The notes under the pieces are model-generated. The model was not told the origin of the DNA, did no database searches, and worked only from the letters and a program-made list of their open reading frames with translations. A DNA stretch of 9,514 nt from Caldifarciminota bacterium (GTDB lineage Bacteria; WOR-3; Hydrothermia; UBA1063; CAJXJZ01), in the NCBI GenBank assembly GCA_027073945.1, contig JALTEL010000181.1, forward strand, positions 1 through 9,514. Direction: 5' to 3'. Both the position numbers and the translations under genes were made by a program. Numbering within the stretch: the stretch's first letter is position 1; every line of letters begins with the position of its first letter. Below, in pieces: positions 1-6,966 of this stretch.

Positions 1-2
1 TC

Positions 3-188
3 AAACGTCATAAAGACCATATAATAGCCCGTTGGGGCAATGATTACACCAATGCTTTATTGGAAGGGCTGAATGGGCTGTTTCAGGCTGCCAGGGCCAG
101 GGCACGTGGATACAGGAATGTCCAGACCTTCATCACCATGATCTATCTCATCGCAGCGCCAATAGATCATTTACTGAAATCCACATGA
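3..188 (+). CDS. ISL3-family transposase, C-terminal fragment (5' part outside window)
   Basis: The frame is open from the left edge to TGA at 186-188 and gives 61 residues. The stretch resembles the end of the DDE domain of ISL3-family transposases: NALLEGLNGLFQAARARARG, then GYRNVQTFITMIYLIA. In this family the Glu in the E-G-x-N context is the last catalytic acidic residue, and the basic RARARGYRN segment with the aromatic/hydrophobic tail is characteristic. Transposition would be cut-and-paste by a DDE enzyme. The N-terminal zinc-finger/HTH part and most of the catalytic core lie outside the window, so it is unclear whether the element is intact. The same frame stays open for 43 codons past the TGA, to a stop at 318-320, but I do not recognise that extension. 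No terminal inverted repeat could be identified. The family call rests on recognised motifs, not on a search. Confidence 0.8.
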   Translation, partial: KRHKDHIIARWGNDYTNALLEGLNGLFQAARARARGYRNVQTFITMIYLIAAPIDHLLKST

Positions 189-370
189 AACGTCGAAGAA
201 CCTATTATTCTCGTTGTACCAGGTTTTGGTGCCCGAGTTGAGACCTTTCCACAACCTACCGAAAAATGCCACTCCAAAGAAGGCCTATCAAAAGGTGATC
301 TGTCTGACGGGCGAAATTGACTCGAAATTTTTTCACGCTTCCACCTTGATCCCTTATTAAGAAGTCCGAT
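189..370. other. Spacer between transposase tail and polysaccharide locus
   Basis: This stretch presumably contains the right end of the insertion sequence and the upstream region of the first polysaccharide gene. I could not find a clear terminal inverted repeat, target duplication, terminator hairpin or well-spaced -35/-10 pair. A TTGACT at 317-322 resembles a -35 box but has no acceptable -10 at the right distance. Confidence 0.4.
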
Positions 371-1711
371 ATGTTAGCTACATTAAAAGGTTTCCTAAGA
401 CTCTTTTTCCCCCCGTTTCTTTTTATTATGGGTCTTGCATCGACACTGATAACTGCTTTTAAAGAAGCATCCTTTGGCCTTTATCTTCTTGTCTTTCTCG
501 CTCCCCAACCAAACATTTACTACAAGTTTCATAGTTACCCTTTGGGTAAAGATTTAATTGATCTGCTCTTTGTCAGCGTTCTACTAGGGATGATTATACA
601 AAAGAAAGGCTTTGCTAAGACGGGTAATTCACTCCTCATTACTTCATTCATTGGTGTTACTTATTTGTCTTTATGGAATAGCAGCATACGGTTTTCACTC
701 CCCTTACCCATCAGTCATTCAAATAATTTATTATACGATTTTAAGAACTATGCTCAAATGATCATTTTTTATTTCCTTATTTTGAATACCTGCAAGAAAC
801 CTGATAAACAGAAGTTGCTAATCTTGCTTATCACATTTGTCACTTTATTCATTGCCGTCAGGTGCTATCGGAATTTTACGCCGCATGCTATGTTTTCGTA
901 TAATAGAAGGGTAGGGGGACCCTTTGAGACAGCTGGACTTGGTGCCAATCATCTTGGAGCATTTTATGCTGACTATTTGGCGGTATTCCTGTCTCTCTTT
1001 CTATTCGAGAAGGATAAGAAGAAAAAACTTTTATTCCTGGCGACGGTTTTGTTTGGGCTTCATCCTCTTTTTTTTGCATACTCACGTGGTGCCTATTTAG
1101 GTGCCTTTGCCGTTCTGCTATTATATGGAGTTCTTAGAAAAAGAGCCTTCCTAATTCTCATTTTTGTCCTCTGTTTAGGATGGCATACTTTGCTGCCTCA
1201 ATCGGTTGTTGATCGGATTGACATGACGGAAAATAGCAATGGTAAGTTGGAACATTCGGCTGGAGGACGCTTAGACTTGTGGAAACTTGCCTATAGGCTT
1301 TTTGAACAGAACGTCGTGTTTGGAGTAGGCTACGGAGGGTACGCCCTGACCTATGGTGGCAAGACTATGAATTCATCTGTCTATGGCAGCGAACGGCTTC
1401 ACAAGAGGCAAGATGTCCATAGCTTTTATATGAGAACATTATGTGAGCAGGGGATCATAGGGTTTTGCCTCCTTCTAGCAATACTTTTGAGGGCTTTTCA
1501 AAGTGGTTGGAAACTCTATAGGATTGGAGAAACGCCTTTTCAAGTGGGACTTGGACTAGGTTTCCTTGGATGTGCCTTATCTGTAGTAGTTACAAACCTT
1601 TTTGGTGACCGATGGTCCTATTATGTGCTCGGGAGCTATTTCTGGATTTTTTGGGGCCTGGTGGATAGAAATTTATTGGATATTAAAGTGAAAGAAGACA
1701 TAGGGACTTAA
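371..1711 (+). CDS. O-antigen ligase / Wzy-type polymerase-like membrane protein
   Basis: A 446-residue polytopic inner-membrane protein with about 10-12 hydrophobic segments, within the usual size of the Wzy_C (O-antigen ligase/polymerase) superfamily. Visible family signs are the Arg in AYSRGAYLG (Arg239), at the start of a membrane segment, and the large periplasmic-loop motif around DVHSFYMRTLCEQGIIG, with His350 matching the conserved H-(N/S)-x-(Y/F) that precedes the E-x-G-I-I-G turn. GGRLDLW before the loop is also typical. Enzymes of this superfamily polymerise lipid-linked repeat units or transfer the glycan to an acceptor on the periplasmic face; sequence alone does not separate polymerase from ligase. 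The start is ATG 371, with only a weak AAGAAG (359-364) as ribosome site; ATG 428 is an alternative but would remove part of the first membrane segment. It lies 57 bases before the flippase gene in the same direction, as expected of a shared operon. Confidence 0.82.
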   Translation: MLATLKGFLRLFFPPFLFIMGLASTLITAFKEASFGLYLLVFLAPQPNIYYKFHSYPLGKDLIDLLFVSVLLGMIIQKKGFAKTGNSLLITSFIGVTYLSLWNSSIRFSLPLPISHSNNLLYDFKNYAQMIIFYFLILNTCKKPDKQKLLILLITFVTLFIAVRCYRNFTPHAMFSYNRRVGGPFETAGLGANHLGAFYADYLAVFLSLFLFEKDKKKKLLFLATVLFGLHPLFFAYSRGAYLGAFAVLLLYGVLRKRAFLILIFVLCLGWHTLLPQSVVDRIDMTENSNGKLEHSAGGRLDLWKLAYRLFEQNVVFGVGYGGYALTYGGKTMNSSVYGSERLHKRQDVHSFYMRTLCEQGIIGFCLLLAILLRAFQSGWKLYRIGETPFQVGLGLGFLGCALSVVVTNLFGDRWSYYVLGSYFWIFWGLVDRNLLDIKVKEDIGT

Positions 1712-1768
1712 GCTTTTTCGCTGACAGCAATAGAAGTCTTTAGGTCAACAATTGGAGAATAAAAGGAA

Positions 1769-3265
1769 GTGTCAATAAAGCGTGCCTTAAACCAATCTTC
1801 GATTTATATGTTATTCCAAGCGATTGGCATGAGCCTGTCTCTCGTGACATTTCCTATTTTGACGAGAATATTCTCTGTAGAGGATTATGGCAATTTGGCG
1901 CTGGCTAACGCGACAATGATTATTGTGATTGCGCTTGCAAAATGCGGTATAACAACATCTTTTATAAGGCATTATCCTGAATATAGCTCTCAAACCGAAA
2001 AAGAGTATCTGTATTCCAGTTCCCTTTTTGGGATTACATCACTTTCACTTTGTGTGATTATAATCTATCTTTACGCTTTATTTATCTTCCGCGGTCTGAT
2101 AAGCGCCGATTTACTAAAAGTATTGTTGATAGTCGGTGCCTTAATTCTATTAAAGAATCTCTATAATCTGTATGCAACCTGGCTTAGGGCCGAAGAAAAG
2201 GTGATTGAGTTAAGCTGGCTGGGATTTCTCAGTAAGGCCGCTACAAGCTTTGGCGGAATATTAACCTGTGTTATTTGGATAAAGGGCGTTTATGGTTTTT
2301 TCATCGGGATGCTTGCCGTTCAGGCCGTTGCAATCCTTTTTATAACGGTCTATTTTTGTAGAAGGCGTCTTTTGAAAATAGGCAAGATCTCCCTTTCTAT
2401 TTTGAAAAAGCTGTATTTCTACGGTTACCCCCTCATATTCTATGAAGTATCATCGATGATTAACGATTATTCAGATCGATTTCTTATCAAATTTTTTCTC
2501 GGATCTACACAAGTTGGATTATATTCAGTTGGATATAATCTAGCAATGTATGCCCAGGCTTTGATAACCGCACCGTTGTGGATGGCCATATTTCCAATTT
2601 ATACAAAGATGTGGGAGGAGGATGGGGAGGAAAAAACAAAGGCCTTTTTAAGTACGCTCTTGAAGTATTATTCGTGCATCGCGATACTAGTGATTTTCGG
2701 AATGTCTTTAACGAGCGACTGTCTGGTTAACGTTTTGGCTTCCTCAAAATATGCTGCCGCTTCGAAGATTGTTCCATTGGTTATCACAAGTGTCATGGTT
2801 TATGGCACATACCACATAACTGGTGCCAGTTTCTTTTTGTTGAAACAAACAAAAAGAATTGCTCTATATACTATTACGGCGGCCGCAATGAACGTCGTCC
2901 TTAATCTTTATCTTATACCAAAATATGGCATCTTAGGGGCAGCTTATGCAACAGTTGCTTCCTATGGTGCGTTGGCGGTGTCTATTACCCTTTATTCTAA
3001 TAAGCACCTTAAGTTGAAATGGCCATACAAGGATATACTCTTCTATTTGGCCTTTGCAGCTCTAATGGCCACTGTTATGTACAACATTAGATTTGAAAGC
3101 GACTTATTAAACCTATTTGCTAAATCTTTCTCTGGTTTTGTTATATTTATCATTTGTATTTTGTTATATGATGCTAGTATTAGAAAGATATTTTTGTCAA
3201 TACCTATGCGGGTAAAATCTTCACGACTGTTTCTAAAATTTATTAATGGAAGGATGAGGAGCTAA
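1769..3265 (+). CDS. Wzx-like polysaccharide flippase (MVF/MOP superfamily)
   Basis: A 498-residue protein with about 12-14 hydrophobic segments, the usual size of Wzx/RfbX-type flippases. These move undecaprenyl-linked oligosaccharide units across the inner membrane. The N-terminus is typical: SSIYMLFQAIGMSLSLVTFP followed by the LTRIFSVEDYGNLALAN turn. The second half opens with the GYPLIFYEVSS segment and the DYSDRFL motif (residues 233-239), and YGILGAAYATVASYG (from residue 386) marks a late helix typical of the superfamily. The start is GTG 1769: the flippase N-terminal motif begins only a few residues later, and GGAG at 1754-1757 lies 11 bases upstream. The next ATG (1808) would cut into the first helix. 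The neighbouring Wzy-like gene upstream and transferases downstream fit a Wzx/Wzy-dependent pathway. Substrate cannot be inferred. The gene ends 101 bases before the methyltransferase start, with no obvious terminator between. Confidence 0.9.
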   Translation: MSIKRALNQSSIYMLFQAIGMSLSLVTFPILTRIFSVEDYGNLALANATMIIVIALAKCGITTSFIRHYPEYSSQTEKEYLYSSSLFGITSLSLCVIIIYLYALFIFRGLISADLLKVLLIVGALILLKNLYNLYATWLRAEEKVIELSWLGFLSKAATSFGGILTCVIWIKGVYGFFIGMLAVQAVAILFITVYFCRRRLLKIGKISLSILKKLYFYGYPLIFYEVSSMINDYSDRFLIKFFLGSTQVGLYSVGYNLAMYAQALITAPLWMAIFPIYTKMWEEDGEEKTKAFLSTLLKYYSCIAILVIFGMSLTSDCLVNVLASSKYAAASKIVPLVITSVMVYGTYHITGASFFLLKQTKRIALYTITAAAMNVVLNLYLIPKYGILGAAYATVASYGALAVSITLYSNKHLKLKWPYKDILFYLAFAALMATVMYNIRFESDLLNLFAKSFSGFVIFIICILLYDASIRKIFLSIPMRVKSSRLFLKFINGRMRS

Positions 3266-3353
3266 AGGGTAGATTGAGTATTGGTTAAACAAATATATTC
3301 TGCTTTTTCGGCCTAAAGGAAACACTAAGTTCATTTGGTATTGCAGAATTGAC

Positions 3354-3358
3354 AGGAG
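3354..3358 (+). promoter_or_regulatory. Ribosome binding site AGGAG for methyltransferase start at 3367
   Basis: AGGAG lies 8 bases before ATG 3367, an ideal spacing. ATG 3456, the first start inside the long methyltransferase frame, has no such site. This site is the main reason to place the true gene start at 3367, upstream of a frame break, and not at 3456. Confidence 0.75.
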
Positions 3359-3366
3359 ATCAAATC

Positions 3367-3980
3367 ATGGTTTCATTTTACGAGCATTACTGGCAAAAAA
3401 AGTAGGGAGTGCACTTGAGGATTTCGAGCTGAAATGGCCAATACTTCGTCACCATATGCCAAATAATCCGAGAGTGGTCCTCGATTTCGGCTGTGGTGAC
3501 GGTCGAATAATCAAAGAAATGTTAGCTATTAATCCAAAATCGAAATACATTGGCCTTGATGTCTCTGACATAGCCTTGAAGGCAGCTAGAGCTTTTTGTC
3601 CTGAAGCCGAATTCTATAAAATCCACGATGGAGGCACTTTCCCTCTTTCAGACAGTACTGTCAATTTTATCTTTAGCTCTGAAGTGATAGAACATGTGTA
3701 CGATACAAAAAATGCGTTTACAGAGATGCATCGGGTTTTGGTTCCTCAGGGTAAACTGTTATTAACTACTCCTTACCACGGCCTAATCAAAAATATCTTG
3801 ATTGCTTTAATGAATTTTGAGAACCATTTCGACCCGTGTGGCCCCCATGTAAGATTCTTTACGAAAAAGTCTCTTTTTTCTTGTTTAACCAGTTCTGGCT
3901 TTTGTCTGCTTAAACATGGTTATTTCGGCCGTTTTTTTCCAGTTCCGCATTGTATTTTCGTCTTAGCTGAAAAGAAGTAG
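3367..3980 (+). CDS. Class I SAM-dependent methyltransferase, frame broken near its start
   Basis: The main body (ATG 3456 to TAG 3978-3980, 174 residues) carries SAM-binding motif I, VVLDFGCGDG, the acidic residue ending strand 2 in KYIGLD, the SSEVIEHV segment, and LVPQGKLLLTTPYHG as in methyltransferase_11/23-type enzymes. HVRFFTKKSL near the end is also typical. Upstream, ATG 3367 has an ideal AGGAG and encodes MVSFYEHYWQKK before TAG at 3403-3405. Moving back one base after AAG gives VGSALEDFELKWPILRHH and runs straight into the main frame. The joined product would be 204 residues with the N-terminal helix such enzymes usually have before motif I. Either one A is missing from the 3395-3401 run, or the frame is restored by slippage. 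It probably methylates a sugar or the chain end of the glycan; the acceptor is unknown. If no shift occurs, only poor internal initiation at 3456 would make a truncated enzyme. Confidence 0.82.
3396..3405 (+). other. In-frame A_AAA_AAG slippery heptamer followed directly by TAG stop
   Basis: In the frame set by ATG 3367 the codons are CAA AAA AAG TAG, so the heptamer A_AAA_AAG (3396-3402) sits in the phase required for -1 tandem slippage, as in E. coli dnaX. A -1 shift joins the short first frame to the methyltransferase frame. Against a programmed event: no Shine-Dalgarno-like stimulator lies just upstream, and the only hairpin seen downstream is a weak 5-bp stem at 3421-3425/3431-3435, further away than usual. 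A simple one-base loss in a homopolymer, biological or technical, looks the same. Confidence 0.5.
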
Positions 3981-4131
3981 TTATTGTGTTTTGATAAATT
4001 AATGCAGCAACAACACTCGAAGGCTATCCCTTTTGCTTCCATTTTAAACATGCTTGTTTTCGCTTCGCTGAATGCCGCCATTGAAAGGTTTGCACAAACC
4101 CACTCATGTAGTATCTTTTACAGAGAGTGAT

Positions 4132-5127
4132 ATGTTCCGAAGAAGTCGCGCCATCTGGATAACTTGGGAATTTCAAAGAAGGTCCTTGGAATTGGCAGAA
4201 GCGTTCAATGCAAAACTCTGCCTCGTTCTCTATTCAAGAAGAAACCAAGTGTTTAAACCTTTCTTATTGTCATTGAGAACCTTAAAGATCATCTTTGTGA
4301 ATCGGCCTCGGATAGTGTTCGTTCAGAACCCATCAAACATTCTAGCAGCTTTTGTATGCTTATTGCGGAAATTTCTTCGCTTTAAAGTAATAGTTGATCG
4401 GCATTCAAATTTTATTTTTTCGGATTCGGATGCCAGGCAATATTCGAGACTTTCTATGTTTATAAGCAACCAACTGAGCAATTTTTCCCTCAAAAATGCG
4501 GACTTGACGATTGTTACAAATAGGCACATTAAGGACCTTGTGGAAAAGGTAGGCGGAAAGGCATTTATTCTCCAAGATAAGTTGCCTTGTCTCAAAGCTG
4601 GTACAACAATCCCACTAAAAGGGAAAAACAACATTGTTTTCCCTTGCACTTTTAGCCCTGATGAACCAATTGACGAAGTGATTAAGGCCGCTGACTACCT
4701 GGACGATGAAACATACATTTATGTCACAGGAAACAGTCAAGGATACCTCGCAGGCAGTAAAATAGCGATTCCCCGTCAGATTATTTTTACGGGGTTCTTG
4801 TGTGAAGAAGAATACCAGAGTTTGCTATACTCATGTAGCTTACTATTGGCTTTAACTACTAGACCGCATACCTTGTTATGTTGCGCTTACGAGGCTGTGT
4901 CCCTATGCAAACCTTTTGTCTTATCCGATCATCCTGAACTCAAAGAATATTTCTATAAGGGAAGCGTAATCGTAGAAAATAGAGGTGAGAATATTGCAAA
5001 GGGAATTCATAAGGTAATATCAAACTACGACTTTTTCTCTAATGAAATTGCTGAACTGAAGAGGGAACTTGAAGAAAAATGGGACAATAGATTCCATAGA
5101 TTAGAAGTGCTGTTAAATCGTTTGTAA
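4132..5127 (+). CDS. GT-B fold glycosyltransferase (GT4-like)
   Basis: A 331-residue protein with the two halves of a GT-B enzyme. The N-terminal acceptor domain begins RAIWITWEFQRRSLELAEAF and continues through PRIVFVQNPSNILAA and VIVDRHSN (Asp89, His91). The C-terminal donor domain starts near NNIVFPCTFSPDEPIDEVI and contains IIFTGFLCEEEYQSLL, then YEAVSLCKPFVLSDHPELKE. The latter corresponds to the GT4 nucleotide-sugar region where an E-x7-E pair is usual; here Glu254 and a later Glu flank the lysine. It would transfer a sugar from a nucleotide donor to the lipid-linked chain on the cytoplasmic face; donor and linkage are unknown. The same frame extends to ATG 4072, which has no ribosome site and adds residues unlike the family's N-terminus. 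ATG 4132 follows a GAGAG (4123-4127) and begins just before the first conserved strand, so I prefer it. The stop lies only 12 bases before the next start, suggesting translational coupling. Confidence 0.8.
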   Translation: MFRRSRAIWITWEFQRRSLELAEAFNAKLCLVLYSRRNQVFKPFLLSLRTLKIIFVNRPRIVFVQNPSNILAAFVCLLRKFLRFKVIVDRHSNFIFSDSDARQYSRLSMFISNQLSNFSLKNADLTIVTNRHIKDLVEKVGGKAFILQDKLPCLKAGTTIPLKGKNNIVFPCTFSPDEPIDEVIKAADYLDDETYIYVTGNSQGYLAGSKIAIPRQIIFTGFLCEEEYQSLLYSCSLLLALTTRPHTLLCCAYEAVSLCKPFVLSDHPELKEYFYKGSVIVENRGENIAKGIHKVISNYDFFSNEIAELKRELEEKWDNRFHRLEVLLNRL

Positions 5128-5139
5128 GGCGTGGAAGAT

Positions 5140-6027
5140 ATGGAGAAAATAAGAATCAGCACAGTTTTTGTTATCCCATTTTACGATAAAGATATTTCTC
5201 AATTGGAAGATACCATTGAGAGCATCTTCTACTATATAAAAGAACCATTTGTGGTAGTTTGTGTCAATGATTGTAGGGATTCATCTATTTCCAACTTTCC
5301 ATGGGAAAAGGCCGAGAATGTAATTATTTACAAGCCTAAAAAAACCAGTGGATGGCCTCGAAATACGTATGGGTCTATGTTTTGCAAGAAATACGAGGCT
5401 ATGGAATACGCAAACAGCAATTTTGTTTTCGATTTTTTTATCTGTATGGATACTGACGCTTTGATCACAGGGAAGAATCTCTTGAAGGATATATATAGCA
5501 GATTAAAGCAAAGCGAAAGAGATATTGGTATTCTCGGATCATATCGGATAAGGGCAGACGACCAAAAAAGGACAAGATGGCAATGGGCATGTTATATGTT
5601 GTATTTGGTTTACATAAAAAAGGCTATTCCAAGAAAGTCCTTTTTTTGGCACAGTGTTATTGCAGAAGCTAAGAAAAATGGCTACCGGCTGGGGGAAAGT
5701 ATGCTTGGCGGTGCATTTATGTTATCAAAAGAATGTTTCGACAGTATGAGAGCTTTGTTCCCCTATGAGAAGATAGTGGAAAATGATCTCTTTGACGTGG
5801 AGCTAGGTGAGGACGTAATTTTCAGTATTTTTGCCTATGCAAGCGGTTATAGGATTGGAGACTTTGGAGCGTCGGACGATCCACTGGCAATAGCTCAAAA
5901 TTTTTTGCCAATTCCTAAAGAAAAGGTTATATCTCAAGGCAAGCAACTAATTCATTCAGTTAAAAGAGGATTAGAAGGCGAGTCAGAATCAGAGTTGAGA
6001 TCTTTTTTTAGAAGTTACAGGAAATAA
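5140..6027 (+). CDS. GT-A fold glycosyltransferase (GT2-like)
   Basis: A 295-residue soluble protein with a GT2-like start: VFVIPFYDKD (residues 9-18), LEDTIESIFYYI for the first helix, and VNDCRDSS at the nucleotide-binding position. MDTDA (residues 103-107) is the D-x-D that binds the metal and donor diphosphate. LGGAFMLSKECFDSM and GEDV (Glu224-Asp225) match the later GG-x-hydrophobic and E-D motifs, where the Asp is the likely catalytic base. There is no membrane segment. It would add one sugar to the growing repeat unit; specificity is unknown, and the spacing between motifs is not that of the commonest GT2 enzymes. A GTG at 5131 is in frame but has AAGG only one base upstream. ATG 5140 has AAGG (5126-5129) 10 bases upstream and is preferred. 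The deacetylase starts 21 bases after its stop. Confidence 0.78.
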   Translation: MEKIRISTVFVIPFYDKDISQLEDTIESIFYYIKEPFVVVCVNDCRDSSISNFPWEKAENVIIYKPKKTSGWPRNTYGSMFCKKYEAMEYANSNFVFDFFICMDTDALITGKNLLKDIYSRLKQSERDIGILGSYRIRADDQKRTRWQWACYMLYLVYIKKAIPRKSFFWHSVIAEAKKNGYRLGESMLGGAFMLSKECFDSMRALFPYEKIVENDLFDVELGEDVIFSIFAYASGYRIGDFGASDDPLAIAQNFLPIPKEKVISQGKQLIHSVKRGLEGESESELRSFFRSYRK

Positions 6028-6048
6028 CTTTGGAGTGAGCAAGCAACT

Positions 6049-6819
6049 ATGAGTGTACCAGTATTAACATATCATGCCTTGTCGAAGGAAAGGGTAGGCA
6101 ATAAGTATGTTTTTCATCGGCGGCTTTTTTATGATCACTTAGAATTTCTGTCAGCCAATAAATATAATTGTATATTAGTAGAAGATTATTATAAGAGTCT
6201 TGTAGATTCATCCTTTTCTCTTCCCCCGAAAACGGTTGTCATTACGTTTGATGATGGACACGATTCTGATTTTGAAATAGCTCTGGCTGCTCTAAGAAAA
6301 TATCATTTCAAGGCTAACTTTTTTGTAACCACAGATTGGATAGGTAAACCTGGATACATGAAACAAAATCAAATAGTGGAGCTTAAAAAACAAGGTATGT
6401 CAATACAGTCGCATGCAAGAACTCATTCTTTTTTGGACGAAATGGGAACTGAGGAAATCTATCATGAGTTGAGGGATTCAAAAAAGATTCTTCAAGAGAT
6501 AATAGGAGAAAAGGTTTCTTTCGTTTCTCTTCCCGGAGGCCGTTACGACAAAAATGTTCTAGATTGTGCAAAAAGACTAAATTATTTTGGTGTGTTTTCA
6601 TCAAACCCTTATTCCGTAAAGAAAGTAGATGGCATTTATCTTATAGGCAGGACGATGGTAAAGGAAGTCGGCAACGGAAATGATTTCGCAAAGCTCGTCA
6701 TGCCAAATATTGCTAGAAAAACACAGGCTAAACTGGTCTACCGCGTTAAGGATATATTGAAAAGGACTCTTGGCAGCCATTTCTATTATTTTCTTTGGGG
6801 AAAATATAATAGGAAGTAG
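6049..6819 (+). CDS. Polysaccharide deacetylase (NodB homology, CE4)
   Basis: A 256-residue enzyme with a full NodB core. The opening strand VPVLTYHAL is followed by TFDDG (residues 66-70; Asp68 the likely base, Asp69 a metal ligand). SHARTH (121-126) supplies His122 and His126 of the metal-binding triad, and LPGGRYD (161-167) forms the side of the active groove. CE4 enzymes remove N- or O-acetyl groups from glycans using a divalent metal. There is no signal peptide or membrane segment: the protein starts directly at the first core strand, so action on a cytoplasmic, probably lipid-linked, intermediate is likely. That differs from periplasmic PgaB-type enzymes. GGAG at 6032-6035 lies 13 bases before the ATG, rather far. 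The C-terminal 60 residues are basic (for example KTQAKLVYRVKDILKRTLGS), possibly for membrane association. The gene follows the GT2-like gene closely and is likely co-transcribed. Confidence 0.9.
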   Translation: MSVPVLTYHALSKERVGNKYVFHRRLFYDHLEFLSANKYNCILVEDYYKSLVDSSFSLPPKTVVITFDDGHDSDFEIALAALRKYHFKANFFVTTDWIGKPGYMKQNQIVELKKQGMSIQSHARTHSFLDEMGTEEIYHELRDSKKILQEIIGEKVSFVSLPGGRYDKNVLDCAKRLNYFGVFSSNPYSVKKVDGIYLIGRTMVKEVGNGNDFAKLVMPNIARKTQAKLVYRVKDILKRTLGSHFYYFLWGKYNRK

Positions 6820-6833
6820 TTGGCTTAAGAGGC

Positions 6834-6944
6834 GTGAGTAATATCATAGAATTTCCCGTCATAATTCTGCTCGTCCTGCTTCCTTTCCGCTCGGTGGTTT
6901 TAGGCATGATGGTTGCATGGTTTGAGAATAATATCGGTTTATAA
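6834..6944 (+). CDS. Possible 36-residue membrane peptide (GTG start)
   Basis: This small frame starts at GTG 6834, ends at TAA 6942-6944, and lies wholly between the deacetylase and the exported protein. After a short polar start (SNIIE) comes one hydrophobic stretch, FPVIILLVLLPF, then RSVVLGMMVAWFENNIGL, which reads like one or two membrane spans with a single Arg between. GAGG at 6829-6832 is only one base from the GTG, too close for good initiation. I know no family for it. It could be a real small membrane protein, the remnant of a larger one, or chance. Confidence 0.22.
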   Translation: MSNIIEFPVIILLVLLPFRSVVLGMMVAWFENNIGL

Positions 6945-6945
6945 T
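6940..6945 (+). promoter_or_regulatory. Candidate -10 box TATAAT upstream of the secreted protein gene
   Basis: A perfect TATAAT would start transcription near 6952, giving a leader of about 15 bases that still contains the GGAGG. The upstream half is weak: TTGCAT (6913-6918) is 21 bases away and TTGAGA (6922-6927) only 12, and no TG extension precedes the box. In AT-rich DNA this may be chance. If real, the secreted protein has its own promoter apart from the polysaccharide operon. Confidence 0.25.
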
Positions 6946-6953
6946 TTCTATTT

Positions 6954-6958
6954 GGAGG
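6954..6958 (+). promoter_or_regulatory. Strong ribosome binding site GGAGG for the secreted protein
   Basis: GGAGG lies 8 bases before ATG 6967, the best ribosome site in the window. It fixes the start of the long frame, which then opens with a signal peptide. Confidence 0.8.
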
Positions 6959-6966
6959 CAAACTCG

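Noticed and set aside
3274..3299. TTGAGT ... TATATT as a promoter before the methyltransferase
   Set aside because: The spacer is only 14 bases and both boxes are imperfect; in AT-rich DNA this is not convincing.
3349..3354. Perfect TTGACA resembling a -35 box
   Set aside because: It overlaps the ribosome site of the methyltransferase, and any -10 would lie inside the coding region; no suitable box is there.
3421..3435. ATTTC / GAAAT hairpin as a stimulator of frameshifting
   Set aside because: The stem is 5 bp and AT-rich, and begins 18 bases after the heptamer, further than in known -1 frameshift signals.
4002..4130. A 42-codon frame between the methyltransferase and the GT4-like gene, ending one base before ATG 4132
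   Set aside because: No ribosome site precedes its ATG, the composition looks random, and no recognisable family or membrane pattern is present; the stop/start closeness is probably chance.
4072..4131. Upstream extension of the GT4-like glycosyltransferase to ATG 4072
   Set aside because: There is no ribosome site, and the added residues precede the conserved RAIWITWE start without any family likeness. Kept only as an alternative start.
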